A DNA stretch of 64,000 nt. It comes from Neocallimastix lanati (nom. inval.) (lineage: Eukaryota > Neocallimastigomycota > Neocallimastigomycetes > Neocallimastigales > Neocallimastigaceae). The first letter of the stretch is position 1, and every line of letters begins with the position of its first letter. The notes below the pieces were generated by a model. That model ran no database searches. It saw only the letters and a list, made by a program, of their open reading frames with translations, and was not told the DNA's origin. This document shows positions 26,886 through 38,840 of the stretch, piece after piece. The translations under genes and the position numbers were made by a program. The DNA lies in assembly GCA_016946835.1 (NCBI GenBank), contig JACVTC010000099.1, positions 522,501 to 586,500 on the forward strand. Direction: 5' to 3'.

Positions 26886-29864
26886 TTATTTAAAACCAAC
26901 GAAATTACTAAAATTTTTATTGGTAGTACTATGTGTACTACGTCTACTACTAGTACCAATACTATATCTTGTAAATGGTAAAGGTTTGATTGGTATATCA
27001 TTAATATCTTGATTTTCAAGATTATTATCATTATTAATATTATTTCTATTTCTACTCATAGAACTATTGGTACTACTAAGATAGGCCTCTTCTGATAAAT
27101 AATTAGTACTGGAATTATGTTCAGATTCTGGATTTTTGAAAGATATAACTTTAAAGTTACCATCTCCGATTAAATTTTCGATACTCATTTCGGTTATATC
27201 GTTAGATTTTCTAAAGTTTTTCTTAAATGATTTACCAGTAAATGATTCTATAAGTTTTGGTAACACTGTTAATGATAATAATGTAATTCCACAAATGAAG
27301 CCAAGTGTATGATCCGCTATAAAAATAAAATCATATTTATTAAACATTTTCTTAAAAATAAAAACTCCAATAAAAGAAATAAATATTATGGTCATTGAAT
27401 ACATAAAACTTTTATATTCATCATAATAATCCACAGCTTTTCTTGATAAATAAGTTAAAATAAAAGTTATTATGAAATATATAAATATTAGAACAACTAT
27501 GATACCATTATATAAATTATCATCTTTACTGTAGCATACAGGCATTCTATAGAATGAAGATTTAAATTCTTCTTCCTTATTTAAAATAACACTCTTAATA
27601 GCTGTTTCTCTAGGTGAGAGAAAATCCCATAATATATTTAATCCAATTATTAAGGTAAGAAATACTACATTTATAAGAGTATACGAATTTTCTTTAAATT
27701 TTATACCCAAAATTCTAAATTTTAAATTATTAACAATTACATTAATTTTCCAAACCTTAACAAAATAGCAACATAAAGCAATTGACAATAAGAGATAAGT
27801 CAAATTGTGACTAAGAATACATGTAATTTTTGTAGGAAAGCCTGGATCTAATAGAGATATATTAAAAAAGGAAGTGAGTCCAAATATATACAATATACCG
27901 TGAGTGGCTGAGACATGTTCTATAACTGTTTTATTTTTTCGTTTTTGAATGATGAAAGCAATTATCAATATGAGAGCATATAAGTTTCCAAATACAAAAT
28001 AACCTATACTAACAAGACTTAAAATACTTGACCAATGTACGTATTCCATGGATAAATCATATTTTAAAACTTTTAATATAAAATTTGATAAATAGGTACT
28101 ATCTGCTTCGCCTACTGACGATATATTCAGAAATTTAATAAAATTATTTTTAAGTCCCCTTCTAATATTTTTATTACTAATACTTTCAGTATTAAATAAT
28201 GTTTTTGTTAATGATATTGTTTTGATATTATTTAAATAGGTATGACAGGGAATTTTATCACAAACAACGTTATTTTGAATAGTAGCAAACGTAGAATAAT
28301 CGAATGCTGGTAAAATATTATAATCATGAGCTCGTTTAATTTGTGCCTGTTCTGTAGTCAACACAGTCATTACATCAATAATTGCCTTATGCATGTTTTG
28401 AAATTTCCGATGATTATTACCAACCAAAGAATAACCTTTATATGTTGAAAATCCACTAGGAAGAATAGATATTCCATAGTTATAATTATTACCATAAAAT
28501 GTAGTATTTCCTGTTTTTATTATATCATCTCTTTTTTGAATAGCATTACTACCTTTATTAACATTGTTAATGTTTGTATTGATATTACCATTAGCATTAT
28601 TACTTTTATTAAAACTATTATTAGCATTATTATTATTAGCATTATTATTATTAGCATTATTATTATTAGCATTATTATTAGTAATCTTATTATTATTAGA
28701 ATTAGAATTATTATTTAAATTTAATGTAGAATATATAGTTGATTTATCTAAATTAGAATTTGATGTATTATTTTCTAAATTTAAATTAGAAAATAATTTA
28801 AATATATCATAACTACCTCTTAAAAATATTGATTCACCATTTAAAAACTTCTCTACAGCTTGATTCTCATCCAATTCTAAACTCTCTGGATGTATATAAT
28901 TTTTCTTCATTAAATCTTTAATTTTCCTGAAATTATCACCCATTCCACTTTCACTGAAAAAAATATCATATCCATTTTCAGCACATTCACTATAACTAAA
29001 ATATTTATTTATTATATTATTTGGCAATTTTTTATTTTTTTTGAACTCTATACATTTTGTATATTTAATTTTGCTATAATCAAACATAAATTCTAATAAA
29101 AAACTGGTAAAATCTTCTTCATTTTTTAGTGCCAATGAAATACCATATTTATTACTTCCGGGATTATTTTTATTATACTCATCCGTTATCATTTGTATAT
29201 CAGACCATGAGGGATTTTCACTAATTTTTTGGTTTAAACCTTTAAGTAATTTATTATTATAAATCAAAAAATTATAGGATGAACTAAACGGTAATGCATA
29301 ATAATGATCATTCAATTTATAATCATCAAATATAAGTTTAAAATTATTAATATATGTATTATGGATAATATCTTCATTTATTGGTATTGTATTCAAATAA
29401 AAATAATTATCTGAACTTCCTATTTCTTCTGAAAGTATATTTTGCATATTTTGTGTATCATTTAAAGAGGCTTTATTTTCTATTCTATTTAGTTCATTTA
29501 CTAAATAATCTTTTCCTTCATTGATGTTTTTATAATAGGTAAAATCATCAAATAATGTTTTATAGTCAATTAAGAAAAATTGATATTTAGAATCATTAAT
29601 TTCTTTTTTCACTTCATATACATAGTCTTCATATTTTTCACTTTGAGAAAACACGATATTTAAATTATAATTATTTTTACCAATTATGTTTTCTTTATTA
29701 TCATTATAATAAGATATAATATTTCTTATAGTATAATCTCTATTCTCTTTATTTTTGAATATATCAAAAAAATATCCAGTAATGGTTTCCTCTTCTGCAT
29801 AAATTTCAGATATATTCATTAAAAGAAAAATAAAATTTATCCAAATTTGACCTATGTAATTCAT
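26886..29864 (-). CDS. Class C GPCR-like receptor with bacterial SBP-type ectodomain (copy 2)
   Basis: Intronless 992-residue paralogue of the receptor at 11210-14096. It has a signal peptide (about 1-24) and a solute-binding-like ectodomain with HYYALPFSSSYNFLIYNN and SILPSGFSTYKGYSLVGNN, ending near TTEQAQIKRA. An Asn-rich insertion at about residues 380-430 is built from NNNA repeats. The 7TM_3-like block (about 608-870) starts near YFVFGNLYALILIIAFIIQ and includes CCYFVKVWKI and NILWDFLSPRE. The long cytosolic Ser/Asn tail ends RSTHSTTNKNFSNFVGFK. Pro-Cys pairing in the membrane-proximal part (VVCDKIPCHTY) is shared with copy 1 (CQEKSIPCDM), suggesting a disulfide linker. Sensing of sugars or another small molecule is inferred from the ectodomain family only. 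Confidence 0.87.
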   Translation of the reverse strand: MNYIGQIWINFIFLLMNISEIYAEEETITGYFFDIFKNKENRDYTIRNIISYYNDNKENIIGKNNYNLNIVFSQSEKYEDYVYEVKKEINDSKYQFFLIDYKTLFDDFTYYKNINEGKDYLVNELNRIENKASLNDTQNMQNILSEEIGSSDNYFYLNTIPINEDIIHNTYINNFKLIFDDYKLNDHYYALPFSSSYNFLIYNNKLLKGLNQKISENPSWSDIQMITDEYNKNNPGSNKYGISLALKNEEDFTSFLLEFMFDYSKIKYTKCIEFKKNKKLPNNIINKYFSYSECAENGYDIFFSESGMGDNFRKIKDLMKKNYIHPESLELDENQAVEKFLNGESIFLRGSYDIFKLFSNLNLENNTSNSNLDKSTIYSTLNLNNNSNSNNNKITNNNANNNNANNNNANNNNANNSFNKSNNANGNINTNINNVNKGSNAIQKRDDIIKTGNTTFYGNNYNYGISILPSGFSTYKGYSLVGNNHRKFQNMHKAIIDVMTVLTTEQAQIKRAHDYNILPAFDYSTFATIQNNVVCDKIPCHTYLNNIKTISLTKTLFNTESISNKNIRRGLKNNFIKFLNISSVGEADSTYLSNFILKVLKYDLSMEYVHWSSILSLVSIGYFVFGNLYALILIIAFIIQKRKNKTVIEHVSATHGILYIFGLTSFFNISLLDPGFPTKITCILSHNLTYLLLSIALCCYFVKVWKINVIVNNLKFRILGIKFKENSYTLINVVFLTLIIGLNILWDFLSPRETAIKSVILNKEEEFKSSFYRMPVCYSKDDNLYNGIIVVLIFIYFIITFILTYLSRKAVDYYDEYKSFMYSMTIIFISFIGVFIFKKMFNKYDFIFIADHTLGFICGITLLSLTVLPKLIESFTGKSFKKNFRKSNDITEMSIENLIGDGNFKVISFKNPESEHNSSTNYLSEEAYLSSTNSSMSRNRNNINNDNNLENQDINDIPIKPLPFTRYSIGTSSRRSTHSTTNKNFSNFVGFK
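28617..28682 (-). repeat. 12-bp coding repeat for NNNA in receptor copy 2
   Basis: The plus-strand unit TTATTATTAGCA is tandemly repeated about five times and encodes Asn-Asn-Asn-Ala on the minus strand within the ectodomain. Length variation between alleles would be in-frame. Confidence 0.85.
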
Positions 29865-29924
29865 TTTATATATATTAGGTATTGTATTAAATTTTTTCTA
29901 TTTTCAATTATTTTTTTTTTTTTA

Positions 29925-29961
<37 letters not shown>

Positions 29962-31070
29962 TTTAATAGTTTATCTTAATTTATTTATTACTTTGTTCTA
30001 TAAATTATTTTATTTATTAATTTTTATTTTTTTTTTAATATTCTTTTAATTCATAATATGTGTATATGTGTCATAAATACAATTTATTAAACAAGAAAAC
30101 AAATAATCAAGTTAAAAGAAAAAAAAATTATTTATTTATATATATTTTTTAATTATAATTTTTTAAAATTTTTACTTTTTTATTTCTTTTTCCCTTTTCT
30201 TATCTTTTTTTCTGTTAAATATTATGAATATATTATCAATGAACAAGAAAAATAATAAATAGTAAATATATATTATAATAAATATAAATATAGAAGTGAA
30301 AGAATGGAAAAAAAAGAAATTTTTTGTTTAATTGAATTATATATTTAATGTTTTTTTCTAAACTTTTTTCTATGTAGCACAAAGTCTAAATTAAAATGTA
30401 AATTGATATTACTTTTAAAGAAATTTAAACAACCATAATACTAATTCATTAAAAATAAATTAATAAAAGAATTAAATTAACCGTAATATTTTTATAAATA
30501 TCAAGCCACAAGAATTAAATATAAAAACGAATGCTTTTTTTTTTTTTTTTTTATCATAATATAAACATTTTATACACAAAAAAGTAAAAATCTAATTAGT
30601 AATTTATATGATAAATGTTTCATATGTATATTAAAAACATTTTAATTTTTTTTTTTTTTTATTTTTTTAATTTTTGCTTAATACTATCAAATAATTATAA
30701 TATTAAATGAAAATAACAAATTATTAAATATAATTAAATTACTATTTAAATCATTATTAAAAAATCAATATATAATTTACCTTTTGAATTTATATTTAGT
30801 AACATGTAAATATGTAAATTGAAACTTTTCAATATTAAATAAAGTTTAAAACTTAAAATATTAATTAATAAATTAAATTAAAATATAGATATTGATTTTA
30901 AATTCACTTTATATTTCATATATATAAATTATTAATTATTTAATATATAATATTTATAATATTTCTTCAAACTAACATATTAATCATATTAATAATAAAA
31001 ATATATAAAAAAAATATTAAAAAATATAAAAAATATTAATCATTTTAAAAATTATTATTATTAATATTAA

Positions 31071-31107
<37 letters not shown>

Positions 31108-31780
31108 TATAATTAATATTATTTGATTTTTTCCATAATATTATAAATAAAATAATTAATCTATTTTTAATATTTGCAAAAAGTTTTTTGATTAAAGAAA
31201 TAATACTTTATTATTATTATTATAAATATATTTTATATTATCAATATTACAATAATGTAATATTTATAATATAAAATAATATTAATTCATGGTAAGAAAT
31301 TATAAATCATGATTTTCTTATCATTATTTAAATCATTTTTATTAAATAGTATGATATTTTTAAATATCAAAAAACATAATAATAATAGTCGTAGTAGCAA
31401 ATCTACAATTTTAATAATTCAGCGTTTGACAAATTTTATATTAACCTACTTAAGTTTTAAAAAATAATATACAAAGACAGTATATATTTTATATATAAAA
31501 TTTTAATTTACTTCATCTAAAAATATATATATATATATATAAACTTTTTTTTTTTTTTTTTTTTTTTTTGCTTTGTTTTTTAAATATCTATTTGTTTATG
31601 AAAAAATGTATCAGTAAAAAATATACTGTTAATCATATACAAGAATAATTAATTAATAATTAAAATATTATTTATTTTTATTATTATTATAAAAAAAAAT
31701 TCTGATTTTTAATTATAATTATTATTAATTATTAATACTCTTTAATTATAAAATAAACTATTTTAAAGAATTAAGAGAAT
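29865..31780. other. AT-rich intergenic DNA upstream of receptor copy 2
   Basis: Homopolymers (29929-29961, 31544-31569), an (ATT)n tract near 31060-31100 and otherwise featureless A/T DNA. No gene, RNA or transposon end was recognised before the MULE end at about 31781. Confidence 0.6.
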
Positions 31781-34098
31781 GTGATTTTCGACATAATTTA
31801 TGTATAATCAGCATAAATATTTGTACAATGCGTATAAATTATGTAATACGCCACAACTTTCAACGTATATTTTTATTTATTGTATTTTAGCATTAAAAAA
31901 ATAAAATAAAAACTAAAAAAAAAATAATAAATAAAAGAATAAATATGTTTTTTGTTAAGAATTTTATTTTAATTTTATTTATTTTCAATTATTTAATTAA
32001 TTTTCATTTTATTATTATATTTTATTATTAAATATTTAATATTTTATTATTAAATTAATTAAATAATAAAATAAAATTTATTTTAATATTAAATATTTAT
32101 TATTAATAAAATTTAAATATTGATATTGATATTAATAAAATATAAAGATATTGATATTAATGAAATATAATGGATATTAATAAAATATAATGATATTGAT
32201 ATTAATAAAATATATTGATATTGATATTAATATAATTTAAACTATATATATTCTAGTTAATTATTATTATTTATAAATTTAGAGCTTGTTTAATTCTAAT
32301 AAACATTTATACCATAAATCAATGATATCATTTTTATAACATTTTTTATCAATTAATTCGGATTCCTTTTTTTTGTATTTTTTAATTAAATCATTGATTT
32401 CATCAGTTTTTGTTAATATTCTTCATTTTTTTTTCCAAACTCCTTCAATTTTCCTTTTGTAATTATAGTAAGATAAAGATTCTTCTCTTATTAAATGATA
32501 AATCAATTCATAGAAAGAAGGTTTTTTGTAAAACAATTTTTTTAAGTAATTGTTAAAATATTCTGAAGCATTATTTGTTATGTGGTTTATATCGTTATAA
32601 TAATTCCAATATTGAATATCATATTTATATAAATAAGTCTTATTAAAATATTCCAAAAAATTTAAAAAATGGAAATAATTATATATTTGACATATAATTT
32701 TAATATAATTATAAATATCAAATATATATTCAGGATTTATAAAAGGAAAATTTGTAATAGCTTTATAAAACAAATAAATTTTATGATTACTTTCAACTTC
32801 ATTATAACATAATCTGTTTTTTTGAACTTCTAACGATCTTTTATAATGCCATACGCAATATTTAATAGTAATATTAGGAAATATTTTAATGGCAGCATTG
32901 CATATACCTTTTTCAAAATCACAATGCAAAATTTTTGGTGTAACTATAATATTATTATTATATTTACTTGCATTCTTTTTTAATTCTTCAAATAACAGTT
33001 CATAGGTTGCTTGTTCTTTATTATTTAATATAGATAGTGATGTAGTGTAAAAACTATTTATTTTGGGAGCATATATTCTTGTTATAAACACTTGATAACC
33101 AAATATTGGTGCAATATAAAATGTACCATCAGCAAACATATTTCCGTTGTACTTAATAAATAATTCTGTTTGGAATGGTGATTAAAAAATTATAATATTA
33201 GAATATCAAATAATTATAATATTTGAATATCATAAAATTTTCATCTCTTTCTTTTATATAATATTCAGATTCATCTGGAATTTCATTAAATTTTGATATA
33301 TCAGAAGATAGTTGTTTTTTTATATATCTTGATATTTGAGATTTAATTGAATTATATTCAGGGCATATCAATCCAATTTCCTCAGATATTTCATTATATA
33401 TATGTTTTGGATTTATATCAAATGGGATTGAGGTTTTTCTAATTTCATTATTCATTTTGTGTTTTACTATTGATACAGATGCATCATATTCTTTTCCTGG
33501 ATGAGTATGTTTGTTTTCATATTTTATTACTTTATTATTATCATTTAGAATAATGTATGATTTACATTTTTTAACGGTTTTATATTCAGTACATTTGAAT
33601 ATTTTTGTACTATTCGTTATATACTATAAATTAAATTTATATTTTTTGTTTACAATGATTTGGTTTTTTTCTTTACTAGTTTCACTTATTTCTAATTGAT
33701 CATCCATTTATTATAAATATTTTAAATTAAAAGTTTTATTTTTTAATTTTTTTGTTTTAATCTATTTTTTTTTTATCTTATATTTTTATTCTTTTTTTTT
33801 TTATTTTTTATTTTAAATTGAAAGTTTTATTTTTTAATTTTTTTTTTAATCTATTTTTTTTATCTTATATTTTTATTCTTTTATTTTTTTTATTTTTTAT
33901 TTTACTTTATTATTTATTTTTTTTTTTTTTTTTTTTTTTTACTATAAATGTTAATAAAATAAAAAAAAAAAAAAAAAAAAAAAAAAAATAAAGATAAAAA
34001 TAAATTTAACTCTATTCCTATTCATTTATTTTTACAAGCCACATTGTAATACATGAATAAATGATCAAACATAAATTATGTCGAAATGCAATACTCCC
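31781..34098 (-). mobile_element. MULE copy B, near full length with both inverted ends
   Basis: About 2.3 kb. The left end GTGATTTTCGACATAATTTATG (31781-31802) and the complement of the right end share an identical 17-mer (31786-31802 versus 34070-34086), and the similarity continues inward to ACAATG at about 50 bp. It holds the most complete transposase of the window. A convincing target duplication was not found; the right edge abuts the truncated copy D, so one element may have inserted into the other. Confidence 0.75.
32279..33707 (-). pseudogene. MULE transposase with FLYWCH-like zinc finger (copy B)
   Basis: Read from ATG 33705-33707 (MDDQLEISETSKE) to TAA at 32279-32281. Order: acidic N-terminus; a zinc finger with FKCTEY, a second Cys in VKKCKSY and a closing HTH (FLYWCH/WRKY-GCM1 type); the linker SIPFDINPKHIYNEISEEIG; then the DDE core with DGTFYIAP, LHCDFEKGI, CVWHYKRSLE and NNASEYFNNYL; and the C-terminal KKYKKK region. 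Damage: one in-frame TAG just before the zinc finger, a frameshift or small duplication around 33140-33200, and a break near 32420. The 238-codon core frame (33139-32423) is intact. Function would be cut-and-paste transposition; inactive as read. Confidence 0.85.
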
Positions 34099-34660
34099 AC
34101 AACTCCCACAATGTGTATAATATATATGTAATATACCACAATTTTCAACACATATTTTTATTTATTGTATTTTAGCATTAAAAAAATAAAATAAAAATTA
34201 AAAAAATAATTAATAAAAGAATAAATAAAAAAGAATAAAGAAGTTTTCTGTAAGAATTTTATTTAATTTTTTATCAATTATTTAATTTTCATTTTATTTA
34301 ATTATTATATTTTATTATTAAATATTTTAATAATAAAACCTTTTCTTTTTATTTTATTTAAATAAAATAAATAAAATTTTATATTATATTATTAAATTAA
34401 TTAAATAATAAAATAAAAAATTTATTATCTTATTAAATATTAATATTAATAAAATATAATGATATTGATATTAATATAATATATTGATACCGACATTAAT
34501 AAAAAATATTGATATTGATATTAATATAATTTAAACTATATATATTCTATTAGTTAATTATTATTTATAAATTTAGAGATTGTTTAATTCTAATAAACAT
34601 TTATACCATAAATCAATGATATCATTTTTATCACATTTTTTATTAATTAATTAATTAAAT
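34099..34660 (-). mobile_element. MULE copy D, 3' fragment only
   Basis: Matches the 3' untranslated half of copies A and B: TGTATTTTAGCATTAAAAAA near 34166 and, at its right end, the coding tail (complement of TTAGAATTAAACAATCTC at about 34573-34590). It stops abruptly at about 34660 where copy B continues into the transposase. Its own outer inverted end is lost at the junction with copy B. Confidence 0.75.
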
Positions 34661-34901
34661 ATAAAAATAAATATAAAATTATAATATAAAAATTTTTATA
34701 CTTTATAATAAAAAATATAATAAACTCATAAATACTTTATAATTATCAGTTAAGCTAAAAAAAAGTATTATTTTAAAATATAGAAGAATTAAAAAATAAG
34801 ATTTGGATAATTAATTTTCTTTTAAAGTGTATATAATTAAAAATATATATTATTAAAATAAATCATTAAAATATTTAATTGGAAAATTTTATTAAAAAAA
34901 A

Positions 34902-36317
34902 AATGGAGAAAAATTAGAGATTGAAATAAGCAAAACTAATAGAGGAAAAGAACAAATTTAAACAGAAAATATAAGTTTAATCTTTCATCCAAAAGGAAAG
35001 ACAATTCATAAAAATATAAATGTACTGAATATAAAACATTAAATCAATGTTCATCTTTCATTATTTTAAATAATGAGAATCAAATCTTAGAATATGATGA
35101 TTCACATAATCATCTTGAAAATAAATTTGGAGCAGCTAAATCAATTATAAAAAAATAAAATTAAAGATGAAATTTCAAATAGTTCAATTCCTTTTAATGT
35201 AAATATAAAACGTAATTATGATGAAGTTTCTCAAGGTATGAGTCTTATATGTCCAGGATATAATTCAATTAAATCCCAAGTAACAAGAAGTAAAAGAAAA
35301 AAGCTACCTCCTGATATAACAACATTTGATGAAATTCCCAATGAATCAAAATATTATAAAACAAAAAGGGATGAAATTTTTATGATATTCAAAAATAATG
35401 ATTTAATTGTTTTTCAATCTCCATTCCAAGCAGAATTATTTTCTAAAAATAAACATATTTTTGCGTATGGCACATTTTATATTTCACCTATATTTAATTA
35501 TCAAGTATTCATAACTAGAACCTATGCTACAGAATTAAATTGTTTTTACACTACTTCCTTTTCTATATTAAAAAATAAAAAGCAAACAACTTATGAAATA
35601 TTATTTGAAGAAATAAAAAAAATTCTAGTAAATATAATAGTATACCAAAAATATTTCATTGTGATTTTGAAAAAGCTATATCTAATGCTGCACAAAAAGT
35701 TTTTATTAATGAAAATATTAAATATTGTATATGGCATTTTAAAAGAGCATTAGAAATTAAAAAAAAAAGAATTATGTATTAATAAAGTTGAAAAAATAAA
35801 AGATTTATGTATTTATTATAATAATGTTTCAAATTTTCTTTTATTAATCCTGAATATATATATGATATTTATAGTAAAATAAAAAGTGAGTGCCAAGAAC
35901 ATAATTATGTTCAATTTTTAGAATTTTTAGAATATTTTAAAAAAACTTATTTAATTAGCTTTGAAACTGAAAATTAGAACTATTATGATAATATTGAGCA
36001 TATTACAAATAATGTTTCAGAAACTTTTAATAAATACATAAAAAAATTATTTGCAAAAAAACCAACTTTTTTTCAATTATTATCAGAATTGCAAAAAGAA
36101 GAATCAAAATATAACATTGATTACGAAAGGAGAACTGCTAGAATTTTAAAAAATAAAAAAACAAAAAATATTAATAAGAACTGAGGAAATCAAAACTTTG
36201 GTTAAATATTACAAAAATATGGAAATTCTATTAAAAAAATAGGAAAGTGTTAGAAATGATTTCAATAAATTATGGTTGAAATGCTTAAATGATTTAAATA
36301 TAAAAATTATTAATTAA
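34902..36317 (+). pseudogene. MULE transposase, degraded copy C
   Basis: Begins ATGGAGAAAAAT and covers the zinc finger (KCTEYKTLNQCSSF then SHNHLEN), the linker SSIPFNVNIKRNYDEVSQ, and the core. In the core the first catalytic position reads FAYGTFYISP, so the usual Asp of DGTF is Tyr here. It continues with HCDFEKAI, CIWHFKRALEI and ITNNVSETFN. Several frame changes (near 35150, 35640, 35770, 36160) and nonsense codons occur. The longest open piece is 35238-35753. Downstream sequence (AAGAAATGA...ACCAAACGAA) resembles that after copy 0, so C and copy 0 form one subfamily and A, B and D another. Confidence 0.85.
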
Positions 36318-36498
36318 ATAATAAATTATTAAGAAATGACAGAGAATTGACCAAACGAATTCTATCATATATAATAATAATTTTTTAATAGTAAAAATTA
36401 TTTTAAAAAGAGAATAAATGAATAAATACAATAATGATTAAAGTATTTTTAATCTTTATTGGATTAGGTTAGCTTAAGAACATTAAAATATATTTTTA

Positions 36499-36736
36499 GG
36501 GAGAGTTGTATTTCCCCAAATAGCATTTCGCCAAGTGGCGTAGTATTAAAATGTTGCATTTCTCCAGGTTGCATTTCGACAACTGGAGTATTGATATAAA
36601 TAAATGAATAAATAAATATTAATTCAAAATAATTTTTTTTAAAATTGTTTTTATTTGATATTAATAATATTTAATTTTATTTATTGATTTATTTATTTAT
36701 TTAATAATTTTCAATTTGGCGAAATGCAACTCTCCC
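36499..36736. mobile_element. MITE copy 1 (MULE-derived)
   Basis: 238 bp bounded by GGGAGAGTTGTATTTCCCC at the left and the complement of GGGAGAGTTGCATTTCGCC at the right. It has internal copies of GCATTTCGCC/GCATTTCGAC that can form nested hairpins, and an AAATAAAT-rich middle. Its reverse complement aligns nearly end to end with 54393-54626. No clear target duplication. No coding capacity. Confidence 0.85.
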
Positions 36737-37770
36737 GTTATAGTGTATGTGATTGTGCCTTGCTGTATCCAACATCTCCAAATCTTGTGATTCTGTAATT
36801 CGTCACTGAGAGCGTCGACTTCAAAATTGTATGACATGGGAGCACTGTATGTGGTCATCCTGATACAACCCCGATATAAAGTTGGTCTGATATTAGTTGT
36901 CTGTTGTGGCTGGCATACTTATAATAAGGGAAAGTCTAAAAAAAAATAATTTAATCTTTCAAATATTATTTTTAATATTTTTATAATAAATTGTTTAACT
37001 AATAGCAATAATAATTTAACAATGAGAAAAATAAACACATTCTATTAAAAAAATCTTATGATTATTTATATTTATTATCATCTTTAGTAATATAATTATT
37101 ATTAACATTATTTATTATATATTATTATAATTATTATTAATATTTTTTATTAATAGAAATAATAGAAAGAGTATTGTTGCTACCGTTATTCTTTTATAGT
37201 TTGTAGGATAATTCTGTTATATAATTAAATAATTATAACAATTTTATATATGTGTTAAAATATAGATAAAAACATTATATTTGCATACACTTTAAAATAA
37301 ATATGATATAGTTTCAAATATATTAATATATGTGTATTTTATACTGTTTTTAACATATATTAGATATAATACAACTTTTTGATTGTTATTTTTAGCATAT
37401 TTATAACTTTTTTTTTTATTTTTATAAACTAGGACTAATGGAGAACATTAAGACCTCCAGTTTCACCCTTAAATATATCAGACTCTCATTGGATTCTTTG
37501 CCATACCGTTTCGTTCTGTCGACTCGGTCCTCTCTTTAAGCAAGGCTAATATAAAAGGCATTCTTTATACGACGCCTTATACGACGGACTTCTTTTCAAT
37601 GATTTCTTGAACCATCATCAAGGGCAGAGAAACTACATTAATCCTCTCACAGATCAAGTGCTCTCTGCACTAGCAATTATATAGTTTAGCAACAGAAATA
37701 CTTATCATGATGAGCGAACACCAACTTTATTTATTTAGAAAAACACCCTGGAAGAATGAAAAATATCCCA
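36737..37770. other. Unidentified GC-enriched blocks, probably decayed elements
   Basis: Two islands, 36737-36950 and about 37430-37770, are visibly richer in G+C than the surroundings and contain coding-like word use (for example CTCTCATTGGATTCTTTGCC, GTCGACTCGGTCCTC) with stops in all frames. An A/T-rich stretch separates them. No family recognised. Confidence 0.5.
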
Positions 37771-38431
37771 TAAAAATACAGGAAGTAGTTGCGGAAACAT
37801 ATTTATAATATTATTTAATATATGTGTTAAAAATATATAATTAATATACCAAATACACAAATATGAATGAAAAATTAATTAAATCATTATAGTAATGCTT
37901 ATTAAAAATATATTTTTTGGTATTTTTTAAACTTAAAGTTTATTATTAACTTTTAAATAGAAAAGAATAAATTTTTTTCTTTTGTTTTAAGAATAATATA
38001 TATAATTTAATAATAATCATGAATATACTCTTTAAATCAAAGTATATATAATATAGAGTATAGAAAGAATATTTTTAATTTTTTTTTTTTTTAAGAATAT
38101 ATGATAGCATAAACTCTAATCAAAAATTTCACATTAATATATTTAAAGAAATATTCATATAAAATAATATTTATTAAAGACGTTTTTTTTACAATTCAAT
38201 TATTGGTTATTAGTTATCTAATGGATCATTCACTTATTTTTTATATGCTTTTGACTCAGAAGGTAGAACAAATGAAAATTTAAACATTCATAATTTATTA
38301 GAAAGTTAATATTTTTTTTAAATAACTTATTATTATTTCTTGTTATTAATGAATTAATGGTATTAGATTTTAATAAATAATAGAATGAAATATAATGCTA
38401 ATTTTTTTTCCTTTTCTTTTTCTTTTTTCTT

Positions 38432-38465
<34 letters not shown>

Positions 38466-38692
38466 TTTTTATATAATTATTATTATTTTTATTTTTTATT
38501 TTATTTTATTTATTTTATAAAATTATTATAGTACAAAAATAACAATTTAATTATTAATTAAAATATGTAACAGTTATTTTCTTAATTTAAATAAAATTGA
38601 TATTTTATTTATTCTTTTTTAAATATGTAATGAAGTATAAATAAATAATTATAATAATTATTTAATGAAATATACAACATATTTTTACTTTT

Positions 38693-38840
38693 ATACTATA
38701 ATATTAGTTTATTGGTTCGTATAAACTATTTATTTATTAAATGGTTAGATACTTTCTATATTAATTATACTATAATATTAGTTTATTAGTTTGTATAAAC
38801 TATTTATTTATTAAATGGTTAGATACTTTCTATATTAATA
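38693..38840. repeat. 74-bp tandem duplication
   Basis: Units beginning ATACTATAATATTAGTTTAT at 38693 and 38767 differ at only two positions that I can see (GGTTCG versus AGTTTG). Confidence 0.85.
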
